Positions 24,357 through 37,799 of a stretch of 64,000 bases of DNA are shown one piece after another. The DNA is from Niebla homalea (lineage: Eukaryota; Ascomycota; Lecanoromycetes; Lecanorales; Ramalinaceae). The notes under the pieces are model-generated. The model searched no databases. It was not told the DNA's origin and was given only the letters and a program-made list of their open reading frames with translations. Position 1 is the stretch's first letter. Each line of letters starts with the position of its first letter. The stretch covers positions 2,170,001 to 2,234,000 of the forward strand of contig JAHGAU010000001.1 in the NCBI GenBank assembly GCA_019925105.1. The letters are read 5' to 3'. A program made the translations under genes and the position numbers.

Positions 24357-26383
24357 CTATAACTTCGCCTTAGGCTGCTCCAGTGTCGGCAGAAGCATGT
24401 CTCTTGTATCTCCGGCTGCCTCATTCAGGTAAAAGCTCATTCTTTCACTCCCAAGCCCTTTGGAAACAACGTTGAATTGCATGCTATTCACCCAAGTCAG
24501 CTGAGAATGTTTCTGCTTACAGAGAGAAGTGACGCACCTGTTCTCATTGATCATGTATGCGATGCCCCAACCTTCGTCTACCACCTGCGACCAACCATAG
24601 CCGTTGAAAAACTCACTGCTCAATTGGCTTGAGCTGAGGAACCATGTTCCGCTGTAGCCGTACGCTCGATCTTTGAAGATTGCGGGCAGCTCCTCTCCCT
24701 CCTTCAAGCATTTTTTCAACCCAAACAGATGTCGATCGACACCTTTACCGTCACTCGCAACGCTAATGTATTTGACATGAGCGTCCAGGGCGGCTCTGAA
24801 TCGCTTGATACACTCTTCGGATGAGATCTCCGGGTCCGCCATGGCATCGCACCAGGCTACACTCTCATCAGACACGCTCCTACAGGTTTCCGTTCGCCCT
24901 TGCTGAAATCGACGAGTTGTTGCGCTCTCGTATGTTGGACGATTACATCCATACATTTTATGGTAGGCAAGTTGAATGACCATTTGCACGTATGCATCAG
25001 GCGAGCATTTGAAGCGCTTGATCAGCCCCTTGCCGTAGCCTTGGTATGCCTGCACTCGTAGGTCATGCTGAGCCATGAGAGCATCAAAATCAGACGTCGC
25101 CCTATGGATCTCGCGTATGACAGTCTCGTTTGTATGGAATTTGATGGGTTGAGGCTCCGCAAGATCCGATCGAATGTAAGTTTCGGACAGGTCAAGCTTG
25201 TTGGTGAAGATCATCATGTTTGCGTAGTCATTCAGTCTATGCGTCGTCGTTCCGTCCATCATGCTGTGCTCTCCCATGAAGCCCGATGTTCCATTCTCGT
25301 TGACAATGAACTGGAGGGGCTTATCGAACCAGCGATTCTGCCCATCTCCATGCCAGTACTGATGCGCTCGTTCCTCCAGCGTTATTGGAGAAGCATCATC
25401 GAGGCAGATGGTAAAGGAGGCTGCCTGAACGGTCTCGAGTGCTTGGGCATTAGCCGGGTGGGCAGACAGCAAGGCCTCGCGAGCATTGTGCCATATATCA
25501 CGATTTTGTGATGTCAAAGCACCGATTGCCGGCGACCTCTGCGCCGTCTTGTAAATGCGAGAGAACTGCCTCTCTAGCTCGGCAGCATTGAGCTGTTGTC
25601 CTCCGATTGAATATGGGAGCTTGAAGAACTGATTCTTACGTATCACCAGAATGTACTGATTGTCTTGCCACATGTATTTGACGGGGAAGTCTGTAGTCTT
25701 GCCAGGTACCCTGCAACAGTTGAACATCCATTGATAGGACTCCATGCTTATTGGCAGCCGTTTCATGTATTCTGGCTCTAGCGTGCCATTATCCACCTGT
25801 TTCCGGAATTCAAGGACTGCTGTAGCCAATGCGGCAGCTCTCTTGCTTGGGTTTCTTCGCCTCCTGTCATCCCGGTGAGAGTAGAAGTAGCTCACATATG
25901 GCACGATCGGGTCCCTATAATTTAGGTAGGCGGCATCGTTCCACCACTCGTATATCCAATTTTTGTGCTTCGGGTCTTCACGTCTCGCCTGTAGCCGCTT
26001 TTGTAATTGCTCGCCCTGCCCTCCCGGCTGGGTGAAAGCATCAACAGCGGACCGGGTGTTTTTGAACTCGACTTCATTCAGCAACGGATGAACGGAATTG
26101 AGGTATCTCTTCGACGTCTCTTCGAGTGTTGGAACCGGCAGTCGCGGGAGTGAGTCCTCGAATCGCAACATAGGACCTTTGGTCGCATCCTCTCGATATC
26201 CTGATCGTTGCGAGCATGTTAGCCTGAGGGAATCCTCGGCCTAAAGGAGGACGCGAAGATACCTTCTGGCAAAGTCGATGAGCTTTTCCTCGTCTGTTGA
26301 CCGCGCGGAGGCGCCATTGCCCACGCCGCTATTGGAATCTTGGATTGGAGTTGGAGTACTGTACGGCTTCTACCTAATGACAT
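24357..26383 (-). CDS. CAT2: Carnitine O-acetyltransferase, mitochondrial and peroxisomal
   Basis: Exons 26383..26263, 26200..24538 and 24483..24357 give 636 residues. The enzyme moves acetyl groups between CoA and carnitine so that acetyl units from fatty acids, acetate or ethanol can cross organelle membranes. The catalytic His is in EHSMMDGT near residue 352; VSKGLGSERMSFYLNEAAGD near the end is also typical. The protein ends in AKL, a peroxisomal PTS1 signal. The first exon encodes a basic, Ser-bearing leader of about 40 residues that looks mitochondrial, and an in-frame second ATG (residue 23) and third (residue 51) would give forms without it. The second intron, 24537..24484, has no stop and is in frame, so a naive reading adds 18 false residues. 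Confidence 0.93.
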
Positions 26384-26720
26384 CTCGGTTGTAGGGGAAA
26401 GGAGGATGTTGAGCGAAGGGAGGGAGAAGAATGAAAGAGAAGCTTGAAATGCCGAGGTCTGTCTTTTTAAACACTAGTGCGGGGCTCTTGGTTTTATAAA
26501 GACATGAAGTGCAGCCCCACTGGTGTCTCAGCCACAATAATAATATTGGCCGCAGATATACAAATGGGCCAAAAGAAAGTCCTTGTAGCGGGTGATTGGA
26601 CATAGGATCGACAGCATGAGTATCAGAATATGAGTACATGACACTGCTGTCTCTATCCACTCCTGATTAGACCTGGTTTCCATCTCTTCAGGCCCATTTT
26701 GCCCGCCTACCAGACGGCAT
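26384..26720. other. Intergenic, 337 bp
   Basis: Upstream of the carnitine acetyltransferase start and downstream of EAF7, both minus strand. Nothing further seen. Confidence 0.5.
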
Positions 26721-27651
26721 TCATTTCTTCCGTCCACTCCTGCGGGCACCACCAGCTTTTCCAGCTTTGGAGTACGTCGCATCTTCGGCATTCGCATCTT
26801 CTTCTTCCACGGTATCACCCTCAGCGCTGTCATCCATTGACGCCTTGCTCCCATGTTGGCCACCTCTCGCGGGCTCCACCAGGCGCGACATTCGCTTGGC
26901 CCTCCTACGCGACCCACGACCTCCGCGATTGGACACTGATGACGAGCGAGGTTCCGCATGGGAGTTAGCAGAGTCTGATCAGTAGGATGGGAATCAGCCA
27001 TACCTTCTGTGTGTTCAGCAGTGCTCTGCCGAGCTCGTGACAGTGGGCCTTCTTTGTGAAGTTGGTAGGGCAATTGAGGAGGCGATGAAGGTCGCTCCGA
27101 AGCAATTCTCTTTGCGAACATCATATCCAAATAATCCTCGTCCGGCAGGTCAAAGTCATAAAATGGTTCCTCTCCGTAGTCGCCGTCCTTGCGCAGTCCG
27201 AGACTTGTCACGTCTTCCTGCAAGCTTTCATTCAGCCAATAAGCGCACCAGACCATCGAGTAACCCACAATTTCATTGAGCGCTTCCAGATTGTACAGCT
27301 TACTTAGCTTCTCCCAGACTCCCTTTGGTTGGAGATGGAGACCACGAGGTGAGGGGCCGTTTGAGGCATGCAGATTTTCCGTGATTGCTAGCATCCGAAA
27401 ATGTCTATGCATGCCTGCATAATAGAGATACTCAGCCCTGTTTCTCCAGCACGAGAAGATTGGCCACTGCTGAAGGAAAGGAACGAACCTACAGGTTTCC
27501 AAGAGATCATGGACTTGAACAAAGTTGCTTCCTGCTCGTCGGTCCAGTCGCCGAGAGCTCCATCTGTGGGTGATTCCGATCTTTTCTGAGTATTTTCAGT
27601 GCCTTGCTCGGCTGCCGAGGGCTGTTGACGATTTCTCCGCTTTGGAGGCAT
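26721..27651 (-). CDS. EAF7: NuA4 complex subunit Eaf7 (MRGBP family)
   Basis: Exons 27651..27489, 27414..27004 and 26935..26721 give 262 residues. Eaf7 is a subunit of the NuA4 histone acetyltransferase, in a submodule with Eaf3. The family block spans the first junction: WTDEQEATLFKSMISWKPV then GMHRHFRMLAI, and later GVWEKLSKLYNLEALNE. The C-terminal exon is basic and rich in Gly, Ala and Glu, as usual for a nuclear tail. I start at the ATG giving MPPKRRNRQQ; an in-frame ATG 33 bp upstream is possible. Intron 1 has a GTTCGT donor. Intron 2 is taken as 68 bp ending at CATCAG, because the nearer AG would leave only 29 bp; GCTAAC is a good branch site. Confidence 0.9.
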
Positions 27652-28015
27652 GATCTCATAGATACTCTCTTTACATTTCGCCAAGGAGAAATGATCCGCT
27701 CAGACAGCTCCGACTGATTCGGTTTGCGTTCAGCAAAATTTGAGCAAAACTAAGCAGGTGAGCCTGGACCCTTGGTGTGGCCGAAGAGTGCAGGTGGTGG
27801 TTCTACGGGAATAACTCCCGTATATCCTAAAACTGAGAGATTTTTGATTTAAGGTTGCGTACCTGCAGCTCAAGCGCGGTTGCGCTAGCGCGTCGCGTTC
27901 TACGGCGTCTTCATCAACCCTGTTAGGCTGTTACTACTTTCTGGTTACTGTAGTAGAAAGCGGCCTTTATGATAGTTCGTTCTTGTGATGGCCATCCTTG
28001 TTACTTCGAAGAGAA
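27652..28015. promoter_or_regulatory. Divergent EAF7-GCP6 promoter region
   Basis: 364 bp between divergent start codons. It contains a GC-rich patch at about 27870-27905 with the palindrome GCGCTAGCGC followed by GTCGCG, related to the GACGCGC-type sequence found in the MCM3 promoter. No other motif seen. Confidence 0.4.
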
Positions 28016-30865
28016 ATGGACCCTTTCGTCGCAGACCGGTCCCCCTTCGCCGTTCCCGATTGGTGGAGAAAGTCAACACTTGCGAACCACGAAAACAATG
28101 TCACGAACCTTGCTCCCTCAGAGAACATCGAGCCGTTAGGTGAATGACTTCTGCAACGGGTAGTGATATAAAGTTGACCAGAAGCAGAGCCACTTGAATC
28201 GTTCACCTATCTGCCTGTAGTCGAAAAAGCGAATGACTTTCGATCTTCGGATCTCTCCTCAATCGACATTGGGCCACTTGAGGATGTTGAGACCATCGAA
28301 TCAGCCTTTTCATCTCCAGCTGAAGAAGTGTCCATTGAGCTTCCATTCATTGAAGAGGATATTTGGACCTTCCCGCAAGAGGACCCGAACCTGCGGAGGC
28401 ACTTGAGAACATGGCAAGAATTTCAAGGAAAATCCTTTCCGGAAAGTAGGACTCCTCTCATGAGCGAAAAGGATGCCCAATATTTTGATTCCATTTTGGC
28501 TGCGCAAAGTGACAGCGAGGACACCGTCATCTTATCCAAAACATTGGTTGACGGCTTAGTGCAACTTTGCCTTGGACGCGAGTCCCTTGTCTTTGTCTTC
28601 GTGGAAGACTGCGACTCCTTTGCTCTACGTATCGATCATGGGCGGATGTCGGGATTGAGTTGCGCTATATTCAAGAGCCTGTGCGCAATCTTCATCCGCC
28701 AAGGCAATACAACAAGGAATTTGCATGCCTTCACTTGCAGGCATCAGAGGTGTGAGACAACTTCACCAACGCTGGTGGCAGTCGCTGCTGAGATCTCCAA
28801 GATCCTTGAGCAGCTAGAACATCAATTCATGGAGGCTTCACCTGACTTTAAAAGTCTCTTACAGATGCAAGACCTTTCTACAGCACAGACTAGGATTTTG
28901 GAGCATCTGATGGGTGTGACAAGTCAAATCTGCAAGTTTGATAAAGAGCATGACGTCTTGTCGCTGCTTTTCCTTGTGGCTCAAAATACTGAAAACGGCA
29001 GCCTAGACATACGAGAAGCATCGTTGAGGATCCTAGTTGCAGCATCCGCGCCTTGGGAAGCAGCTCTAAACCATTGGTTGGGCTTTGTACCAAATGCTCT
29101 TGCCCAGAGCGCCTTCCGAGAACAGTCCATGGACATGGCCTCCGAGGCCCTCGTTGCAGCTGATGCTGAAATGGGTTTGGTGGACGAGCTTCATGCGCTC
29201 GACTTTCCCAAGGCTCCACAGTTCATCGGTCACAACGAGAGTGAGATGATCTCTGAACTCGTGCAAAATCTTCAATTAATGCGAGCTCATACTCCTCAGC
29301 ATCCCATCTTGAACATCTCCCGGGTTGTGACGACTTCGGATGTCAGAATCGCATGGCGGACGTCCTGGCATAGCATCGAGCGGATGGCCGATCAGGTTAG
29401 AGAGTACAAAACAGAAGTGGAGAAAGCCATCAACGCTTTCCACCTTGGTGGGAGCTTGCGTAAGTTTGTTGACGTCCGAGTTGCGAGTCTACCCACCAAT
29501 GACGTTTTTCCACCAATGTCAAAGAGCAGCGCTATGCATTATATACGTGACTCTATGGCACGAATCGAGGCAAGTCCTGGGACCAGCAGTCAGACTGATC
29601 GGTTTCAGCCCACCTCGTCTCAGCCTCAGACGAGGGAGATGTCATATGCATCAGGCATGGGACCATTCAGCCCTCCGGTGTCTCTGCTACCTTCGTTGTC
29701 TTTTCATCCGGTCATTGTTGCGCAAGCAGAACTCGTTAATAGAGCTTGTCTACGACTGCTTTTTGAGGGTGGAGAGCTACGCAGGCACCTATCAATTCTT
29801 TTACGCTTCAAAATGCTGAGCGATGGCGTCTTTTCCTCCCGCCTGTGCCAATCCCTCTTCAGCCAGAAAATGAGTGATGGTGAAGGTCGTACAGGACATG
29901 ACAGAGTTGGGACATCTGGACTACTGTTAGGTTATCGGACTACGTGGCCACCCATGAGCTCAGAGTTGCGTCTTGCAGTGAGAGGAATACTGACTGATAG
30001 CTATTTTCCCCTGGATCAGCTGGGTCGGGCAAGCATGTTCAGAGAAGAGATACCGGGAGGACTCAGCTTTGCAATAGCGGAGCTGAATGAGAAGGAGCTG
30101 GCGAGATGCACCAATCCCGACTCCGTATACGCTTTAGACTTTCTTCAATTGCAATATCAAGCACCCCGGCCAATCGCAGCAATCATCACTCCAGCCTCAC
30201 TCATGAAGTACGACGCTATTTTCAAACTCCTTCTCCGTGCGAAGCGCATGCTGTTTGTGGCTGAACAGATGGCTGGCGACATCTTGACTCAAAGGCCGTT
30301 ATCCTACCAACGGGAAAGGCTGTATCTACGATTTCGGCAGCAAGCACACCATTTCGTCAGCTCCATCTGCACATACTTCTTCGAAAGTGTAGCCATTCAT
30401 TGGCAAAGGCTCGATAATCGACTCTCTGCTACGGAAGCTATTCTCGAGCACGGCGACTTGAGTGGGAACAGCATTGCGGAATTGCGAAGGTTTCACGAAT
30501 GTGTCCTTGACGAAATCATGTTATCATTGCTCCTTCGCAAGAGGCAGTCGGAAGTGCTCCAATTGCTTGAGGATATCTTTGGCATCATTTTGCAATTAGC
30601 AAGCTCCATCAGGAAGGTAGAAAGCAAGAAGGACACCACGGATCAACCGGATCACGCGCATCCCGCGGACCTCTATCAAGGTTTTCAGAAGAAAGTGAAG
30701 ATATTCGTCACGGTCTGTCGTGGTTTGAGTGAACAGAGAATGCCTAAAGGTACGGCGGAGATCCAAGACTTTCAGGCTCCAGGCAGGGTCGGCGATTTGG
30801 AAAATGGGACGATAAGCCAGCTCCTCCTACGTTTTGAGATGAATGGATTCTACGCGGCGCAATAG
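28016..30865 (+). CDS. Gamma-tubulin complex component, GCP6-like
   Basis: Exons 28016..28139 and 28185..30865 with a 45-bp intron give 934 residues. It belongs to the Spc97/Spc98 (GCP) family, which builds the gamma-tubulin ring complex that nucleates microtubules at the spindle pole body. The GCP N-terminal block begins late, at HPVIVAQAELVNRACLRLLF, and the C-terminal block has VYALDFLQLQYQAPRPIA, SLMKYDAIFKLLLRAKRM and YFFESVAIHWQRL. The N-terminal MDPFVADRSPFAVPDWW opening and the large middle fit fungal GCP6 better than GCP5 or GCP4. The intron is supported by the in-frame join at residue 42. Subtype is the less certain part. Confidence 0.85.
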
Positions 30866-31243
30866 CCCTACCGCGTGCTATAGCCTTAAGAAGACATGAT
30901 AGGTATGATATCTGCTCCAAACGATGGGATTCGTCAGTGGGAAACGATTTCATAAAAAGATTTGATTTCACTTTGCCAAATCAGGCAGGTCGTTGGCTGT
31001 TCTTGGCATGATAAGTGTTCATGAACACGGGCGATGTTAACTTGCCGCCGTCAACAGCACATGGCGTGGGAAACATAGTAAACAATAAAAAGAGTGGAGA
31101 AATGGAGAAGGCGATCAGGAACCAAGATATGGAGATAGCGGTCAGGGTCTGGTGCGTCGACGTGCAGATGCATTTGCTATATCACTCCTGCTCACCCTCG
31201 CTGCTTGTGGGCTCTGTACTGGTACTGCACACTGCAAGGCAAG
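30866..31243. other. Intergenic, 378 bp
   Basis: 3' flank of the GCP6-like gene and promoter of the amidase gene in the same direction. Nothing else seen. Confidence 0.5.
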
Positions 31244-33228
31244 ATGAGGTCCTTTCTCAGCACGTTCATCTTCTTCGGTCATGCCATTGCTGTTGAGCTT
31301 ACTTCTACCGGTTCTACCTTGACACTGAATGGTGTCCCTTTCTACGTTCCGGCAGCACCGTTCATCACCTTGCCTCGATTTTCATCTTTAAATAGCCCAA
31401 CTTCTGCGGGCGGTCTCGTACCTGTCACAGTCATTGGAGGCTCCTCGAATGCAAGCTTCACAAGCATTGGGCAAATTTCCACGAGCTTTGCCTATGACGA
31501 CGTTTGGAATGAAGGCTTCTTGACTGAATTGCTTGTCCAATCTGCCAATGTCTCCAGCAAAAGCTTCGCCAACAGCTCCATTTCAATTGCTTCTTCGCCT
31601 TCCATTCCATCAGGTCCATACTTTGCCTCCGCGGCTGGTGCCCTCTATCAGCCGCTACGACTTTACTCTGACTTTGCCGGGGCCTTTACCCAACCTCTGA
31701 TTCCCAGCCAGGATGGATCTTTTGCCGCGATCCCGGCGGCCATCTCAGGCATTCAGGATCCAGCAGTTGGAGTCCCGTCCCGCTTGTATTACACCAAGAC
31801 AGCGGACAAGCCTCTGGCGGGTATTCGAGTAGGTATCAAGGATATCTACGACGTTGCGGGGGTGAAGACTAGTGATGGGAACCGTGCCTGGTACGACTTC
31901 TATCCAGCCGCAAAGGTCAACCCGATACCGGTGCAACGACTTGTAGACGCCGGCGCCATTATTGTGGGTAAAATGAAGACCAGCCAATTCGCGAACGGAG
32001 AGACTGCCACCGCAGATTGGGTGGACTATCATTCTCCATTCAACCCTCGTGGGGACGGCTACCAGGACCCATCAAGCTCCTCGTCAGGCCCAGGCGCTGG
32101 CGAGGGCAGCTATCCTTGGCTGGATCTGGCCTTAGGGAGTGATACCGGCGGGAGTATTCGCGGCCCTGGCCAGGTCCAAGGCATCTTCGGGAACCGCCCA
32201 TCTCATGGCCTCGTCGAACTCACTGGGGTTATGCCATTGGCTCCGGAACTTGATACAGCAGGCTTCTTGACGCACGACCCAACCATTTGGGTTGATGCCG
32301 CGAAAGCACTGTACGCTGACTTACCTTTCCCAACCACCTATCCCAAGAAGCTGTACACCATCGACTTTCCAGACTCCGGCGATGACGGTGCTGATGCCGT
32401 GCTTTCGTCGTTCCTGAGCAAGCTCGAGACTTTTCTCGGAACCACGGCTACGCCTCTCAATCTGTCTATTGCTTGGGCGGACAGTCGGCCTGCTGGAGCG
32501 CCTGATTCCTTGGATGATTTACTGAACATCACGTACCCAATCTTGATCTCGAAAGACCAGACCATGCTGGTCCGTGATCCGTTCTACGCGCAGTATGGGG
32601 CCGCTCACGACGGCCGACGACCTTTCATCGACCCTGCGCCTTTGGTAAGACGGTCATTAGGATGGTGAGAAGATTTCATTGACATTGCCTGTAGGTCCGC
32701 TGGGCATTTGGCGACACATATCCTGACTCCGCCCTCACTGATGCCATCAACAACAAGACTATATTCCAGAATTGGTACGCTGACAACATCCAATTAAACG
32801 ACAGCAGCACCTGCTCGGACAGCCTGCTTGTGTATACGCAAGGGTTCGATACTGTGTACAGAAACACCTATAGACCTGAGCCAGGGGTTCCGTACGGCTT
32901 CGGCACCAGTAGGATCAGCCCATTTACGGAAGTACCAGACTTTGTCATACCCGGTGGGTAACCCTGTTGAGGCTCTGATGGCCCTTTGTTTGATCACTCA
33001 GTACTGATACCTGAGATTTCAGTCGGGGAAGCTACTTACAATTCTACAATCACACTGCATCCGGAGTCGTTGCCCGTAGGAGTTGACATCTTGGCTGCCA
33101 AGGGCTGCGATGGCTTGATCTTCAACCTCGTGCAGGATCTAGTCAAAGCCGGTATCGTGCCAATACCTATGACTGGACAGACAATCGATGGTGGAGAAAT
33201 CTTGATGAGACGAGATTTTGGGAATTGA
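31244..33228 (+). CDS. Secreted amidase-signature enzyme
   Basis: Exons 31244..32644, 32695..32953 and 33023..33228 give 621 residues. Residues 1-18 ([18 protein letters not shown]) look like a signal peptide, so the ATG at 31244 is preferred to the upstream in-frame frame opening. A beta-rich, Ser-rich extension of about 160 residues precedes the amidase core. The core has the catalytic Lys in [10 protein letters not shown] (about 199), the cis-Ser in [10 protein letters not shown] (about 281) and the nucleophile Ser in [12 protein letters not shown] (about 304). The family hydrolyses amide or ester bonds; the substrate is unknown. The last intron is ended at ATTTCAG because this joins FVIP to [15 protein letters not shown]; a nearer CAG also keeps the frame. 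Confidence 0.9.
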
Positions 33229-33402
33229 GCAAATTGAAGGCTTATCGACGCATAGCGCATGAAAATGCATGGATGTTGGATATCCCTGTCTAACAAAATC
33301 TCATCCATTTACCGAACCGATGCGATTTCTACCTCGTCCTGCGTTGATGCATCCCAGATCCAGCGCCGAAGCAAAAAAGCATCAACATCATCAATGCTAC
33401 TC

Positions 33403-36240
<2,838 letters not shown>

Positions 36241-36512
36241 AGCGTTTGTTACTGACGATTTCCCTCTAGGGAACTTGTAATATGTCAAGGATGAAGTGCA
36301 ATTGCTGGAGAGCTGCTTTTGCGCATTATTTGCAGGTGGTGAAATCCGAGGTTCGACGCGCCAGGCCAGAGCGCGTTTTTCGCGTTTCCACTTTAGCTGA
36401 TAACGATAACCGGCTTTAATTCCGACGCTAATTCCGGTTTTAAACCAGGCAGTTTTCTCGAACCTCAACAAATTCTCTTCGTTGACGTTCGCTCTTTGGA
36501 CCATGATGTGAG
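36241..36512. promoter_or_regulatory. Shared MCM3-FYV7 promoter with SBF/MBF-like motifs
   Basis: 272 bp between divergent start codons. On the minus strand, the direction of MCM3, bases 36387..36371 read AAACGCGAAAAACGCGC, which holds an exact CGCGAAA (SCB-type) and two ACGCG cores (MCB-like); GGCGCGTCGAA lies about 10 bp further on. In yeasts such sites bind SBF/MBF and drive late-G1 expression of MCM genes. The functional link here is inference. Confidence 0.55.
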
Positions 36513-37125
36513 ATGGCTAAGATCAATGAGGAACCTCGGAGGGGAAATGAGAAGGCCGCGTCCAGAGCTAAGAAAGGCGGCTTCTCTGTTGGCCCTGCCA
36601 ATCTTCCAGATGGCACGCACAGGCGCAAGGGTGAGTTTCCAAAATCGGCGTGTGATGGGAGGTATCAGGTGCTGAAAACGAGCAGTGCAAAAGATCAAGA
36701 GCGATCTCATAAGAAAGGTGCAGATCAGGAAGTCATATGCCAAATTGAAGAGTCAGGAATTACCACAGGAACCTCCAGCGTCACTGGAGCTGCACCCCGA
36801 TAGGCAGGCAATGTTGGAGGAGCCAGAAGCCGAACCAGCTACCCCCAAAAAGCCCGCATATACCAGGAGATCCAAAGCACAACCATTCAAGAGGGAAGTC
36901 ACAGAGTCCCGGCAGCGTCGAGAAGAGCAAGAGCGCAAGCAAAAGGAGTTCGAGGAGAGGAATCAGCAAATCCAAACGAGGCGCGAAGAGAGTGAAAGAC
37001 TTAGAAGGGGTATTGACAAAGCCAGAAGACCAGATAAGCACGGACAGAGAAGACTGGGCCGCGAGAGCAAGTTTCTGCCCAAAATGGTGGAGAATCTGCT
37101 TCAAAGACTCGAAAATGAGAAGTGA
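36513..37125 (+). CDS. FYV7: rRNA-processing protein Fyv7
   Basis: Exons 36513..36630 and 36686..37125 with a 55-bp GTGAGT...GCAG intron give 185 residues. Fyv7 acts in the nucleolus in 18S rRNA maturation of the small subunit processome. The conserved block KVQKIKSDLIRKVQIRKSY straddles the junction, and the C-terminal half is a highly charged helix (RQRREEQERKQKEFEERNQ and similar) ending FLPKMVENLLQRLE. The protein is short and basic as expected. The identification rests on this pattern and on size. Confidence 0.8.
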
Positions 37126-37799
37126 TATGATACGAAGAGTCAGCATGAGAACAGCAGAACTCAACAAAAGTCTCAATATCCAACTTATATATTGAGCTTT
37201 CACAGAGTGCCATGCCCAAGGCTGAGAGGAATGATCGACCGCTACACTGCGTGCAGTGATGAGTGTAACCCTGGCATTGGCCCCAGGAAAAAAGGCCGAC
37301 CAAGGAAAGTCAGCTACTATCTGCCAAAGGGCAACTTGAGTCTGTCGATACATTGAAACATGATCGTCGAATTCAGTGAAGGAGGTGAAGGATCAAGGAG
37401 TGATTACTTATGGTACTAAGAAACGTGAAAAGATTTTACTCGAGATAGCTTTCATCCTGCTACGGAGTAGGGCAATTCCGTACAGAGCTCGTACGCGATT
37501 ACCTACACATACATGACTGCCACGTCTCGCATATTCAAGAACGAAATCAATCAAATCGATGTAGCGAAATCTGGTTTTATGCATTGCGTTTGCCGGATAA
37601 ATGCATAGACAGGTAAATTTGGCGCCTTGGCGGCCAGCCTGGCCGGTAGCTGTGGCTGTGCTGTGCCTTGGTGGCGCCCGCGGCAATCCATGACGAGTTG
37701 GTGCCCCACGGTAGCTGAGCTCTACACCTCCTTGTAATCACCTACACTCTTATTGATATCCATCTACACTCTTCTTCTCTCTTAGAGCTATGCGTGGAT
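37126..37799. other. Intergenic, 674 bp
   Basis: 3' flank of FYV7 and promoter of the next plus-strand gene. A pyrimidine-rich stretch at 37725-37787 lies just before the start codon and contains a 10-bp direct repeat, CTACACTCTT, at 37742-37751 and 37764-37773. A 13-bp near-palindrome GGCCAGCCTGGCC is at 37632-37644. Confidence 0.5.
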
